64,000 bases of DNA from Tetramitus jugosus (lineage: Eukaryota; Heterolobosea; Eutetramitea; Acrasida; Vahlkampfiidae). The position numbers and the translations under genes were made by a program. Below, in pieces: positions 1 to 8,453 of the stretch. Position 1 is the stretch's first letter. Every line of letters starts with the position of its first letter. The notes beneath the pieces are model-generated. The model saw only the letters and a program-made list of their open reading frames with translations, did not search any database and was not told the origin of the DNA. Location: contig OW569351.1 in NCBI GenBank assembly GCA_937625935.1, forward strand, positions 186,001 to 250,000. Direction: 5' to 3'.

Positions 1-2
1 CG

Positions 3-131
3 AGTGATGTGGAGACCATGAGAGAAACAGAGTTTGTGAGATATGGAGGAGTGTTGGGTCACTTCTTGTTCAACTATGTGGACAGTACATTTACGATATT
101 GAAAGGACTGCGGCTGGCTGCAGAACAATAA
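3..131 (+). CDS. C-terminal end of an unidentified protein (5' part outside window)
   Basis: An open frame enters from the left edge and ends at TAA (129-131), giving the last 42 residues of a protein that starts before the window. The piece is mixed hydrophobic and basic (VRYGGVLGHFLFNYVDSTF) and ends LRLAAEQ. I do not recognise the family. It is called coding because the frame is open from the edge and followed by an intergenic stretch with the A-rich leader of the next small gene. An upstream intron or a chance open frame cannot be excluded. Confidence 0.4.
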   Translation, partial: SDVETMRETEFVRYGGVLGHFLFNYVDSTFTILKGLRLAAEQ

Positions 132-213
132 GTGAAATCGTCAATGCTGTCCTGCATGCAAGTGATTGTATTGGATGATCACAAATAAATACCGACTAAT
201 GACCAAACTTGAC

Positions 214-223
214 TTTTTGGCGG
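214..223 (+). promoter_or_regulatory. E2F-like motif (TTTTTGGCGG)
   Basis: A TTTTTGGCGGG string lies about 120 nt upstream of the small ORF at 345. It fits the general E2F/DP consensus TTTSSCGC and resembles elements near several other genes in this window. Regulatory function is inferred only. Confidence 0.3.
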
Positions 224-344
224 GCAATCAAAATTCGCTGTTGTAAAATTTTATTACAATGTGCGGAAAATTGGTGTGATTGCGAAAAACAATTTTATTG
301 GTCTGAAAAAAAAGTAACAACTAATCAGAAATCACACACACAAA

Positions 345-452
345 ATGAACACAAAGCTTATTGGTGCATTTGCTGCAGTTATCGTCGTTTCCTACTTCAT
401 GAGTGGAGGTCCAGAAAAGGAGTACAAGAAGGAACAAGGCAAGAAGCATTAA
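345..452 (+). CDS. 35-residue single-pass membrane microprotein
   Basis: ATG at 345 follows an A-rich leader (acacacacaaa) typical of starts in this window. The frame ends at TAA 450-452. The product begins MNTKLIGAFAAVIVVSYFMS, one hydrophobic helix (about residues 4-19), followed by a charged Lys/Glu tail ending KKH. An AATAAA signal follows at 550-555, giving it a leader, frame and poly(A) signal of its own. The layout resembles small inner-membrane subunits or assembly factors of respiratory complexes, but I cannot name it. It is too short for standard ORF cut-offs and is probably missed by gene finders. The main alternative is a chance ORF. Confidence 0.5.
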   Translation: MNTKLIGAFAAVIVVSYFMSGGPEKEYKKEQGKKH

Positions 453-549
453 ATTATCAAAGTTTGAAGAACATAAAACGACAACAGGGCACAAGAAGAG
501 AAATCAATGAAATTTCGACTCTAAAGCCACTATGACACACTTGGACTTT

Positions 550-555
550 AATAAA
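550..555 (+). terminator. Poly(A) signal AATAAA for the 35-residue gene
   Basis: AATAAA lies about 98 nt after the stop of the small ORF and just before the convergent end of separase. Confidence 0.4.
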
Positions 556-606
556 TCGGAACCTATTTGTATAACAAAATAATGAAGTTTTTTTGTTTGT
601 TTCATT

Positions 607-3600
607 TCAATGCATGTGGATTCTGACGGGTAGGCCGTAGCAAACCATGGCCGACCCCATGAGGTATCGCAGTTTACACTGATCTCGTGCGCTTGCGACA
701 AGTTTCGTCAATTGTGTGCCTTCTTTGTGCTGGGCCAATTCGTCACACATCCCATCAATCATGTGTTGAGCCATGCGATCACATTCGTTGCTTGTTACAT
801 CCCAGAGAGCACTGACCACACATGGACTGTTTGCAAATAAGAATGAATGCACAGTTCCAGATGGTTCATAGTGTCCATTCTCAGCCAGAGCGCCACTGCT
901 GCATCCCAGAAGAAGAGACACGGAACAGTTGGACACTTGTCTTCTGAGCACATCTGAATTGTAATACTGATTTCCTGCTCCATGACCCATGTAACTAGCA
1001 AAAAGAAACAATTATTGTTGATTAGTTTGATGAATAGAGTTGGTGTGCATGATGCAGAGTCTACATACATTAATAAGGGGTAGTTCGAGAGGGCATGAAC
1101 AAATTCTTCATGAATGGGGGCTCGATCAATGATACCGCACCAGTCATTATTGCGCTCGAACTGAGGTTGAAATCTAGCTTGGGTTTTCTGTAAGTCCCCA
1201 CTCGGGTTCAGAATGTAGAAGCACTTGCTGATACTGACTGGCACTGAATAATGCAGTTGATCGCCACTCAATATTTGGATCTCATTCTTGAAGTGAGAGA
1301 GATGGCAATTGAGCAAATAAAGTGAAGGCATTCTTGTGATGCTTTGGTTACGAAGACAAGGGATCGATTCAATAGGCAACCTTTGGATAATTTTGTCCAA
1401 GATGAGGACGGTGTGATGACGTTGGAGATTGTTCTTTCGTACCTGGGTTTGTACTTTCTGGCCAAGATTAAAGAGGACATGATGTTTTGGCTTCTTGGCG
1501 AGAGGACTAGACAGACTTAATGAATCTTCTTGGGGCGAATTGGCGATACAATTTTCAACTATTGTAGTCGATGAATCGAGTCTTTGTCTTCTCCTCCTTT
1601 TGGCTAGTTGTGCGACTCTTGACACGACCGGGGTCACAACTTCCTCAGGATCATTGGGAAGAACAGACGATTCAGAGACGTTGCATGACTCATTAAATAT
1701 GGACAAAAATGACTCATAGAACAATTGGCACAGGTTGTCAATCTGTTCATCATCAACAATGTCGCTCAAATAATGTAGCCATTGCTTCAGTTCGCCGAGC
1801 GAAAGGCAGTCCACGTGAGATAAAATCAGACGGATCACATTGACGTTAACGCACTTGTTTGCTAACGATTGAATTTCGGTCTGTATCTTAGAGCAAACAT
1901 TTAAAAGGAAAGCATCCTTTTGTTCACTGAGTATTAAATTACCAGATAAAAGAATCTTCTTGAAACCCAAGAGCTCATTCTCCATGCTTAGAAGTAGTTT
2001 TCTCATTTTGTCATCCAGTTGTTCTCGCTGTTTCCAATATAATATTGTCTCTTCCTTCGTTTTAATGTTGTCAACATTTAAACCAAGCTTTCCATCACTC
2101 TTGATGATATCATCAAATGAATGATGTATAGTATACAAGAGAGAGTTAGGACATTTGAGATGAAGGTAATAAAGGGGATCATTGGATTGATCTGTTTGAG
2201 AATCAACAGTTTCGTTTTCTAGAATTTGACTGGTTTTGGAATTTGTGACACTAAATGTCAGAGGCTCCATACCATGTTCTAATCGACTCAGGATTAAGTG
2301 TTTATAGTCGTGAGATAGACTAACGGTGCACACGGAAAAACCTTTTGGGAGATGAGAGAGCGAGTCGATCAAGGATTTCCTGCTTTCTTGCTGAAGTTTG
2401 GTGGTCATGGGCATCTTGTCTAAGTTCGGATTCTCTAATGACAGAGATATCTTCTTTCTATACTGAATAATATCATTCTTAATATGGCTTAGCGAGATAC
2501 TCATACCAGAATTTAAAAGATATGATGACCATATCGGATCTTGTATTACAGCGCAAAGAGACATTGCTGACAACACTGGCTTAGTAATGGTAGGCGTTTC
2601 GAACGAGATCATAGATGTAGCTGTTGATAACTGGTCATATGCCATTTGATGGGCAAACTCATTAATTGTCTCTTCTTCCAGTTGAGCCAAGTATTCCACG
2701 CCTAAGTGATACCTGACAATCGCGGCATCTTGACTGTTCACATCTTGTATATATCTCAATGCCTTCGAAAACATGCTTGTGGCTTCTGCATATTGTCCTA
2801 AACTTTTCTTGACTACTCCATAGTGGCAATCTATCATTGATGTCAGCATAGAAATAGTGTAATGATCAGAATTGAGAAGCGAGCTGGATCCACCAATAGA
2901 TCTTCTACTTCCTTTTGATGGAGAAAGAATCATGGATCCTCTTCCATTCATATGGGATATCATTTGTTCTAGAAGCGATGTGGCTTGACTGAGACAATCC
3001 GAGGATTCAATAAATTGCTGAGAATCCCGGTAAGCCTCGCTAAGCTCGATAAGAGCAATTATTCTTTGTATTCGGTATGTACTATCGAGCTTATGCCAAA
3101 GTTTCATAGCATCCACAAGGAGCGATATTGTTTTTGCTGAACAACATTTCTTTCTCTCAATGTTACCCAGACTGGTAAGGAACTGAGCACAGAGAGATAT
3201 ATTGAAATGTTGACCGGACAATAGAAGCCCTTGATGAAGATAATGCGTCGCCTCTCGAGTATAGCCTCTACTTTCATAGATTTGACCCGTTTGCAGAAGA
3301 CTCAGGCATAAGTTGTTCACTCGTTCAAAGTTTGGACCAACACTTAGTAGGCTTGTTCGACATGATAAAGCACTTAGAGCACTCTCGATCGCTGAGAATG
3401 AATCAATGTTTTCTGGTATATTTCTACCTCTTAAATAACTTAATGCATAATAATATTTACAATCTGAGAGTAGATCCAGATATAGACGTCTTTCTGTCAA
3501 ATCATTTCGAATGTGCGCTATCGCTTTTAATCCTCTAGATAATGAGTCATATGTGATAAAGAAGTATGATTCAATAATAAGGAAAGCTATTTTTGACATT

Positions 3601-4913
3601 TCCAGTTTTTGGTCTTCTCTACTTTCCTCAAGAAGAGAATGTCCTTTTCGTATTAACTGTCGAGCAATTGTCATATCTCCAACATCAATGAAAAATCGGA
3701 CTGCTTGAACGTACCAACTGATTTTGTCGTGAATTGGAATAGATGATTTCTCTATCACGGGGGTCGCATTATGAAACAGAGTTACACATAATCCACTTCC
3801 ATAATATTCTAGAATAGAGGCTGTGATTTTACATTCATTGTATAAAGCTCGGTCGAAATGGTTCGGATCAACTTCATTTATCCACTTGAGTGCCTCCACA
3901 TAATAATTATCAATCGATAGGGTAATGAGATTAAAACCCTCAGTGATAGAACTTATGTCATACAATTTCTCAATTTCAATGTTCTGATGAAGATCAACAT
4001 TTGACAGCGATACTTTTGTTTGAATGGCACACGTGCCAGCTCGAAGCAGCACAATTGACATATAATAAGAGTACTTTTCCACATGAGAACAAGTTTTCAA
4101 TATGGCATAGCAACGGACAGCGTTATCAAGTGCTTGCCGTATCAATCCTTCATTCATTAACATCGTATTCTTCCGAAATAATAGTACCACATATTCTAAA
4201 TCTCGTTCCTCTTTGTACGACAACAGTTGATCAATAGAAATATCGCGTTCTTGTCTAAACACCACCGAATCGTACGATTCGTAACACTTTAGTTCTTCTT
4301 CAAGGAGGTATTTCCAATGCGTTGTAACAGCAAATTTATGCTTGTTCGTTTCGTTGGCGACAGTTTTTTGCTTTTGCAACAAATTATGCAAAGTAAAAGG
4401 TTGTAGATTGGTTGTTGTCACTGATCCATTTGATTGTTTCATTTTATATTTACATCGAACATATCTGTCTACTAAATCAATTATCTGAGTGTTTAAAGCT
4501 TTGTCTTCGTTCATTAAATGAAAATCCAAAAAAAATATAGTTTGAACAAATGATTGCATTGCTGCTTTAAATTGATCTGCCTTGAATAAACACCTAGATC
4601 TTAGCTCGTGAGCTTTCGTCATAGCACTCTTTGCTTTTTGAAGATTGTTCACCAGTGAAGTTTTGTTCTTGTCGGTCACTGGTGTCTTTGAAAGAAATTG
4701 AATGTATTGCATAAAGTGAGAAGCGCTGGTAGACAGCATATTGGCAGCTTCTGTAAATTGTTGGATTTGTTGTTCATTGTTGTTTGCAGTGCCATCACTT
4801 TTATTATAAAGCTTCACGGCTTCATTGAATAGTGAAGAAGCCTTTCGAAATACTTCAGTGCCATTGCTGGTTGTTGGGGTGGCGACTGTGGCATTACCTT
4901 CTTCCCGTGTCAT
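607..4913 (-). CDS. ESP1: Separase (cohesin-cleaving caspase-fold protease)
   Basis: Two exons: 4913-1069 and 994-607, with a 74-nt GTATGT...TAG intron (1068-995). The spliced product is 1410 residues. The large N-terminal part (to about residue 1000) looks helical and repeat-like, as in other separases, and is poorly conserved. The C-terminal protease carries the catalytic dyad. His1286 sits in IYMGHGAG and is rebuilt across the splice junction. Cys1313 sits in LLLGCSSGAL. Separases cut the kleisin subunit of cohesin at anaphase and are held inactive by securin. A Lys/Arg-rich stretch (AKRRRRQR) lies just before the protease and may act in nuclear import. An E2F-like TTTTGGCGCC element lies about 50 nt upstream of the ATG, in keeping with cell-cycle control. 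Without splicing, the long first exon runs into intron sequence and loses the catalytic site. Confidence 0.93.
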
Positions 4914-4963
4914 TGCCTTCTGTGTTGTGGCTCACACAAAATCAAATAAATCACAAAAGTCGC

Positions 4964-4974
4964 GATTTTGGCGC
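4964..4974 (+). promoter_or_regulatory. E2F-like element TTTTGGCGCCA upstream of separase
   Basis: The element lies 51-61 nt upstream of the separase ATG, in the 108-nt gap between separase and the MMACHC-like gene. A second, related string (ATTGGCGCG) is at 5001-5009. DP, the E2F partner, is encoded at 26626-28545 in the same window. Confidence 0.4.
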
Positions 4975-5021
4975 CACAAAATTGTAACGGTCAGGACAGA
5001 ATTGGCGCGAGCAAAATACAC

Positions 5022-5759
5022 CTAGCCAGCATGGTCATCATGGCAGAGGAACGAGTGGTTTCTTGTATAGTGGTATTGAAGTTGATTTGGGCCATACCTC
5101 CACTTTTGTTGAATTGATTCACCGTCGAGTAATCCAAGGGTGGCAACATCTCTCATCCGCAACCAATCCTTCCATGTGGTGGCTGTGTCAATAAACTCCT
5201 GTAGTTCTCTCTTTGTTTGATCAGTCATGTTGTGAGCTTGAACATTTGTTTGAAGCAACTCTCCGAGATCATGCTCCGTTTGGAAGACAACTACGGCTCG
5301 CAAAGCAAACCAAGTTCCGTACTCTGGATGATAGCTCAAGAATGACACTTGATTATCATAGTGCGCAAATTGGGCGATATGAGCTGCATGTTGCATCGCT
5401 ACAGTGGGTTTTCCTTCACGGGTCATGTGATGTCCATAACGAACTTCACTCGGAATTGATAGTTCAGTCAATGCCTTGTTAATCGACGAGACAGAGTATT
5501 CGTTGAGCGGATGCGGTGACGTGCTAAGAACTGGATCAGAGGCATATTTTTCGATAAATGGCTTCCAGAGTCGTTTCGTATTTCCTATGAGCACACCCAG
5601 CGAATCTTGTCTCGAGAAGGTGGGCAGCAATAAATGAGTCTTGTTGGAATCCGAAATAAAAAGGTTGTTGTAAGTGTTGACAGAGAATGGCTCAATGATA
5701 TCAAAGCCCAGTGGTGTTAGACGTTTGGAAAGTTGTTGGAGAATCTGATCTTGCTTCAT
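5022..5759 (-). CDS. MMACHC: MMACHC/CblC-like cobalamin-processing enzyme
   Basis: A 245-residue single-exon gene. The first ATG is at 5759; a TTG one codon upstream is not used as start. Family members bind cobalamin in the cytosol and remove the upper axial ligand (decyanation, or glutathione-dependent dealkylation) before delivery to methionine synthase and methylmalonyl-CoA mutase. Recognisable segments are LGFDIIEPFSVNTYNNLF near the N-terminus, KPTVAMQHAAHIAQFAHYD, the core YHPEYGTWFALRAVVVFQ and TWKDWLRMRDV, all colinear with human CblC. It lacks the Pro/Ser-rich tail of the vertebrate protein, as in other non-vertebrate members. It points to B12 use or salvage. Its start is 80 nt from the end of the F-box gene on the same strand. 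Confidence 0.88.
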   Translation of the reverse strand: MKQDQILQQLSKRLTPLGFDIIEPFSVNTYNNLFISDSNKTHLLLPTFSRQDSLGVLIGNTKRLWKPFIEKYASDPVLSTSPHPLNEYSVSSINKALTELSIPSEVRYGHHMTREGKPTVAMQHAAHIAQFAHYDNQVSFLSYHPEYGTWFALRAVVVFQTEHDLGELLQTNVQAHNMTDQTKRELQEFIDTATTWKDWLRMRDVATLGLLDGESIQQKWRYGPNQLQYHYTRNHSFLCHDDHAG

Positions 5760-5842
5760 CAAGTGTATTTGATTGTTTCTTTCTTGTTTGCAGAACGTGT
5801 GGCAAAGTGTGAAAAAATATTCTATTTACTTGCAATCGAAAA

Positions 5843-8119
5843 TTACAAAGTAGGACCATAAATTAGCATCTTCTTTGGAATGTCTGTGCTGAGGACTCTC
5901 ATTTGGAGAACGTGGAGAAATTGATGGAGCAGAGAGGTGCTTCTTCTACTTTGCTTTGGATTGAATCTGGTGGTCAATTCAGATCGGTAGTGCTTTCGCA
6001 ACTCTTCTGTTACATTTCTTCCATTCTCAAAAAATTGATAGGGACCGAATACGTGCTCATCCATTTCGCTCCACAGAATCGCAGCAAGATGTTTGAGACT
6101 GCATGTGCCTTTCCTGCTGTGTGTAGATTTCTTTGGCTTGGGCACTCTCTGTTCACATCCTCTCTTCAATTTTTTAGGTGTTACAGGTGTCAGTGGTCGG
6201 GCAGTCTTGATAGCAGCCATGTTAATTTCATTCATCAGGCGACCTCTAAGAGCATCAATGTAAGCTGCCTTGCATGTGATACTATCTACTGCGAAGTGAA
6301 TCGCATTTCTACAACAGACAAGCACAGAGCACATGTGAGCCAAGGAAGCATACTCTCCAAAGGTGAGATGACAAGTATCCAAATCTGAAAAGATATTGAA
6401 CTTTGTGGCACTTGGGTTCGGAGTGAATGACACATCAAACAATGAGATATCAATCTCCTTCAGTTTTGGACAGTTCTGAGTCACATAGTGGAACTCATCC
6501 ATTCTTATACCACATGTTTTCTCTCTCATTGCCTTTTGGTATGTGAGACTCTCTAGTTTGGGAGTGGCAAAAGAGGCAACATCCAAACCCATTCTAGATC
6601 TTCCATAATAGAAGTTCGAGACACCATAGCGACCGTTCTGTTGAACATCAGTTGGACCGCTTGTGGAGGCTGTATGACAAACGTTCATCTCAACAAACTT
6701 CAAGTTCTTCAATTGACCAAAGAGCGCATCCACTTGGCTCGAATTAGCAAATTTGATGTGGTCCATCTTGAGGAATGTCAGTGATTGACCACGGGCGACG
6801 AGACAGTTGAGGACGGATGAATCCATGTCCATATGAGAAACCTGGAGTGATTCTAGTGAGCAATGCTTCATAATCTGAACAAGACTTGAACCATATCTTT
6901 CAATTGTCAAGTGCTTTAGATTCTTCAGGTAGGGAGCAGCAGACAAAACTTCATAAGAACTTCCTCTATCCAGGGAGAGCTTATTCAAGTTTGCCATGGA
7001 TTTCAACAAATTGCACAGGGCTCTCTCACTTCTGCACACGCTCATCTCCAACACGTTGTCCAATTTGATGCCATTCATGTTCCCGGGCAGCAAATCTTCA
7101 ACATGCAGCTTGGTTAGCTTGTCGCATGTGTGGCTCAAAATTTTTCTCACTTGGTCAGGGGATAAGTATTGGGCCTTCAAGTCCAAAGTTTGCAGATTGG
7201 AGCTCAACTTTGATGAAATAGTTTCCAAGTGTGTCTCATCAGTTGTTCCATCACTCTCCTCATCACCAAGAGCTGTCAAACTCGACAGTTCATTCCAATT
7301 AACCGAGAGATGGTCATATTGATTCATGGACATGTGAATTCCATCCAAGTGTTTCAACTTTGGAGCTCTTGAGATGACTCTCTTGAGAAGTTGCTCAACA
7401 GGTGTCGCTTCTTGCCCATCACCATGCTGATAATACTCCATCTTAATTCTTTCAAGCATGGGGAAAGATACGTTGGATGTATTGTTAACGTCCAGTAGAG
7501 AAGGCAGAGAATCCTTGTTGCCGATGACTTGAGGAGCAGCAGGTGCATTATCATACTCTTCTTCATCAATGTTTTGACAAGTGTCATCATCCATCATCAT
7601 CATTGACTCACAGTCTCCCTCACACCATTGAATATGAATTTGCTTCAAATAGGTGTGAGTCAACTGCAATACCAATCCGAGATGCTCTGGGGACAAGTAT
7701 GAAAACCTTTGATGAGAAATTTTACAATTTTGAATGAATTGGATGGCTCCTCCAATCCTATTTGGATAAAAATTGAGCCAAAATTCATTCTTCTTGTCGT
7801 TTCCAAAAAATACATGACGGTTGTTCCAAATTTGAACACAAGTCATTGGATTTTTCAAAACAAACTCGTTGAAAAATCGATTCAATATTGAAATACGATT
7901 CACAAGGCATGTTTGATCCAAATATTCCAGTACCAAGTACAATAATTCTCTTGGTAGCTCCTGAATATGAATTTTGAAAAAACGATAGGTAGTGGTTGAT
8001 TGTGGCTGATTGAGTCCCACCAGGGACGATGCGCTAGAACATTTCTTGATTTGAGATTTGACAGCTAATATAGGTTGACTTTGCTTTGGGATAATTAACT
8101 TTGATAAAACCAATGGCAT
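5843..8119 (-). CDS. F-box / leucine-rich-repeat protein
   Basis: A 758-residue single-exon protein. An F-box is visible at about residues 50-95 (IQELPRELLYLVLEYLDQ followed by the usual helical pattern). It is followed by a long array of irregular leucine-rich repeats (for example LQTLDLKAQYLS, LKNLKHLTIERYG, LTFLKMDHIKF) up to about residue 600. The C-terminus is basic (KKLKRGCEQRVPKPKK). F-box proteins of this build couple substrates to SCF (Skp1-Cullin1) ubiquitin ligases through the LRR region. The particular substrate cannot be told. The gene is divergent from the selenium-enzyme fusion, from which it is separated by 334 nt. Confidence 0.8.
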   Translation of the reverse strand: MPLVLSKLIIPKQSQPILAVKSQIKKCSSASSLVGLNQPQSTTTYRFFKIHIQELPRELLYLVLEYLDQTCLVNRISILNRFFNEFVLKNPMTCVQIWNNRHVFFGNDKKNEFWLNFYPNRIGGAIQFIQNCKISHQRFSYLSPEHLGLVLQLTHTYLKQIHIQWCEGDCESMMMMDDDTCQNIDEEEYDNAPAAPQVIGNKDSLPSLLDVNNTSNVSFPMLERIKMEYYQHGDGQEATPVEQLLKRVISRAPKLKHLDGIHMSMNQYDHLSVNWNELSSLTALGDEESDGTTDETHLETISSKLSSNLQTLDLKAQYLSPDQVRKILSHTCDKLTKLHVEDLLPGNMNGIKLDNVLEMSVCRSERALCNLLKSMANLNKLSLDRGSSYEVLSAAPYLKNLKHLTIERYGSSLVQIMKHCSLESLQVSHMDMDSSVLNCLVARGQSLTFLKMDHIKFANSSQVDALFGQLKNLKFVEMNVCHTASTSGPTDVQQNGRYGVSNFYYGRSRMGLDVASFATPKLESLTYQKAMREKTCGIRMDEFHYVTQNCPKLKEIDISLFDVSFTPNPSATKFNIFSDLDTCHLTFGEYASLAHMCSVLVCCRNAIHFAVDSITCKAAYIDALRGRLMNEINMAAIKTARPLTPVTPKKLKRGCEQRVPKPKKSTHSRKGTCSLKHLAAILWSEMDEHVFGPYQFFENGRNVTEELRKHYRSELTTRFNPKQSRRSTSLLHQFLHVLQMRVLSTDIPKKMLIYGPTL

Positions 8120-8453
8120 CCAGCTCTTTCGTTGAATAGTGTTGTCTCTTTTGCAACAAAATCAATTTGTTGTAGGTGTTGTTCTAGAAGGGAATTTTTA
8201 AAGAGAGAGAAGAGTGGTGTGTCGTTTGGTTGTTGTGTGTTTGTTTTTTTCTCGTGTTCCATGTGCGCAAAAAAAATTGTTTATTAGTATCGAAAGTCGG
8301 TGTGTGGTGGTTGGTGCCCAAAGCAGGAGTTTTATTGCAAATTGAACCTTCCGATATGAGCTATGAATAGGCGATTGTCGGCAATAATTTCCGAAGTATC
8401 TTTTTTTCCGTGATTCTCAAGTGCGAGAAAGATCAAAAAACACAAAAGGCAAC
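8120..8453. other. Divergent intergenic region between the F-box gene and the SCLY-SelD fusion
   Basis: 334 nt with no coding signal. It contains T-rich and A-rich runs and the A-rich leader (gatcaaaaaacacaaaag) just before the SelD-fusion ATG. It presumably holds both promoters. Confidence 0.5.

Noticed and set aside
795..1068. C-terminal extension of the first separase exon without splicing
   Set aside because: It runs into intron sequence (GTATGT at 1068) and would lose the His/Cys dyad, which is intact in the frame that begins at 994.
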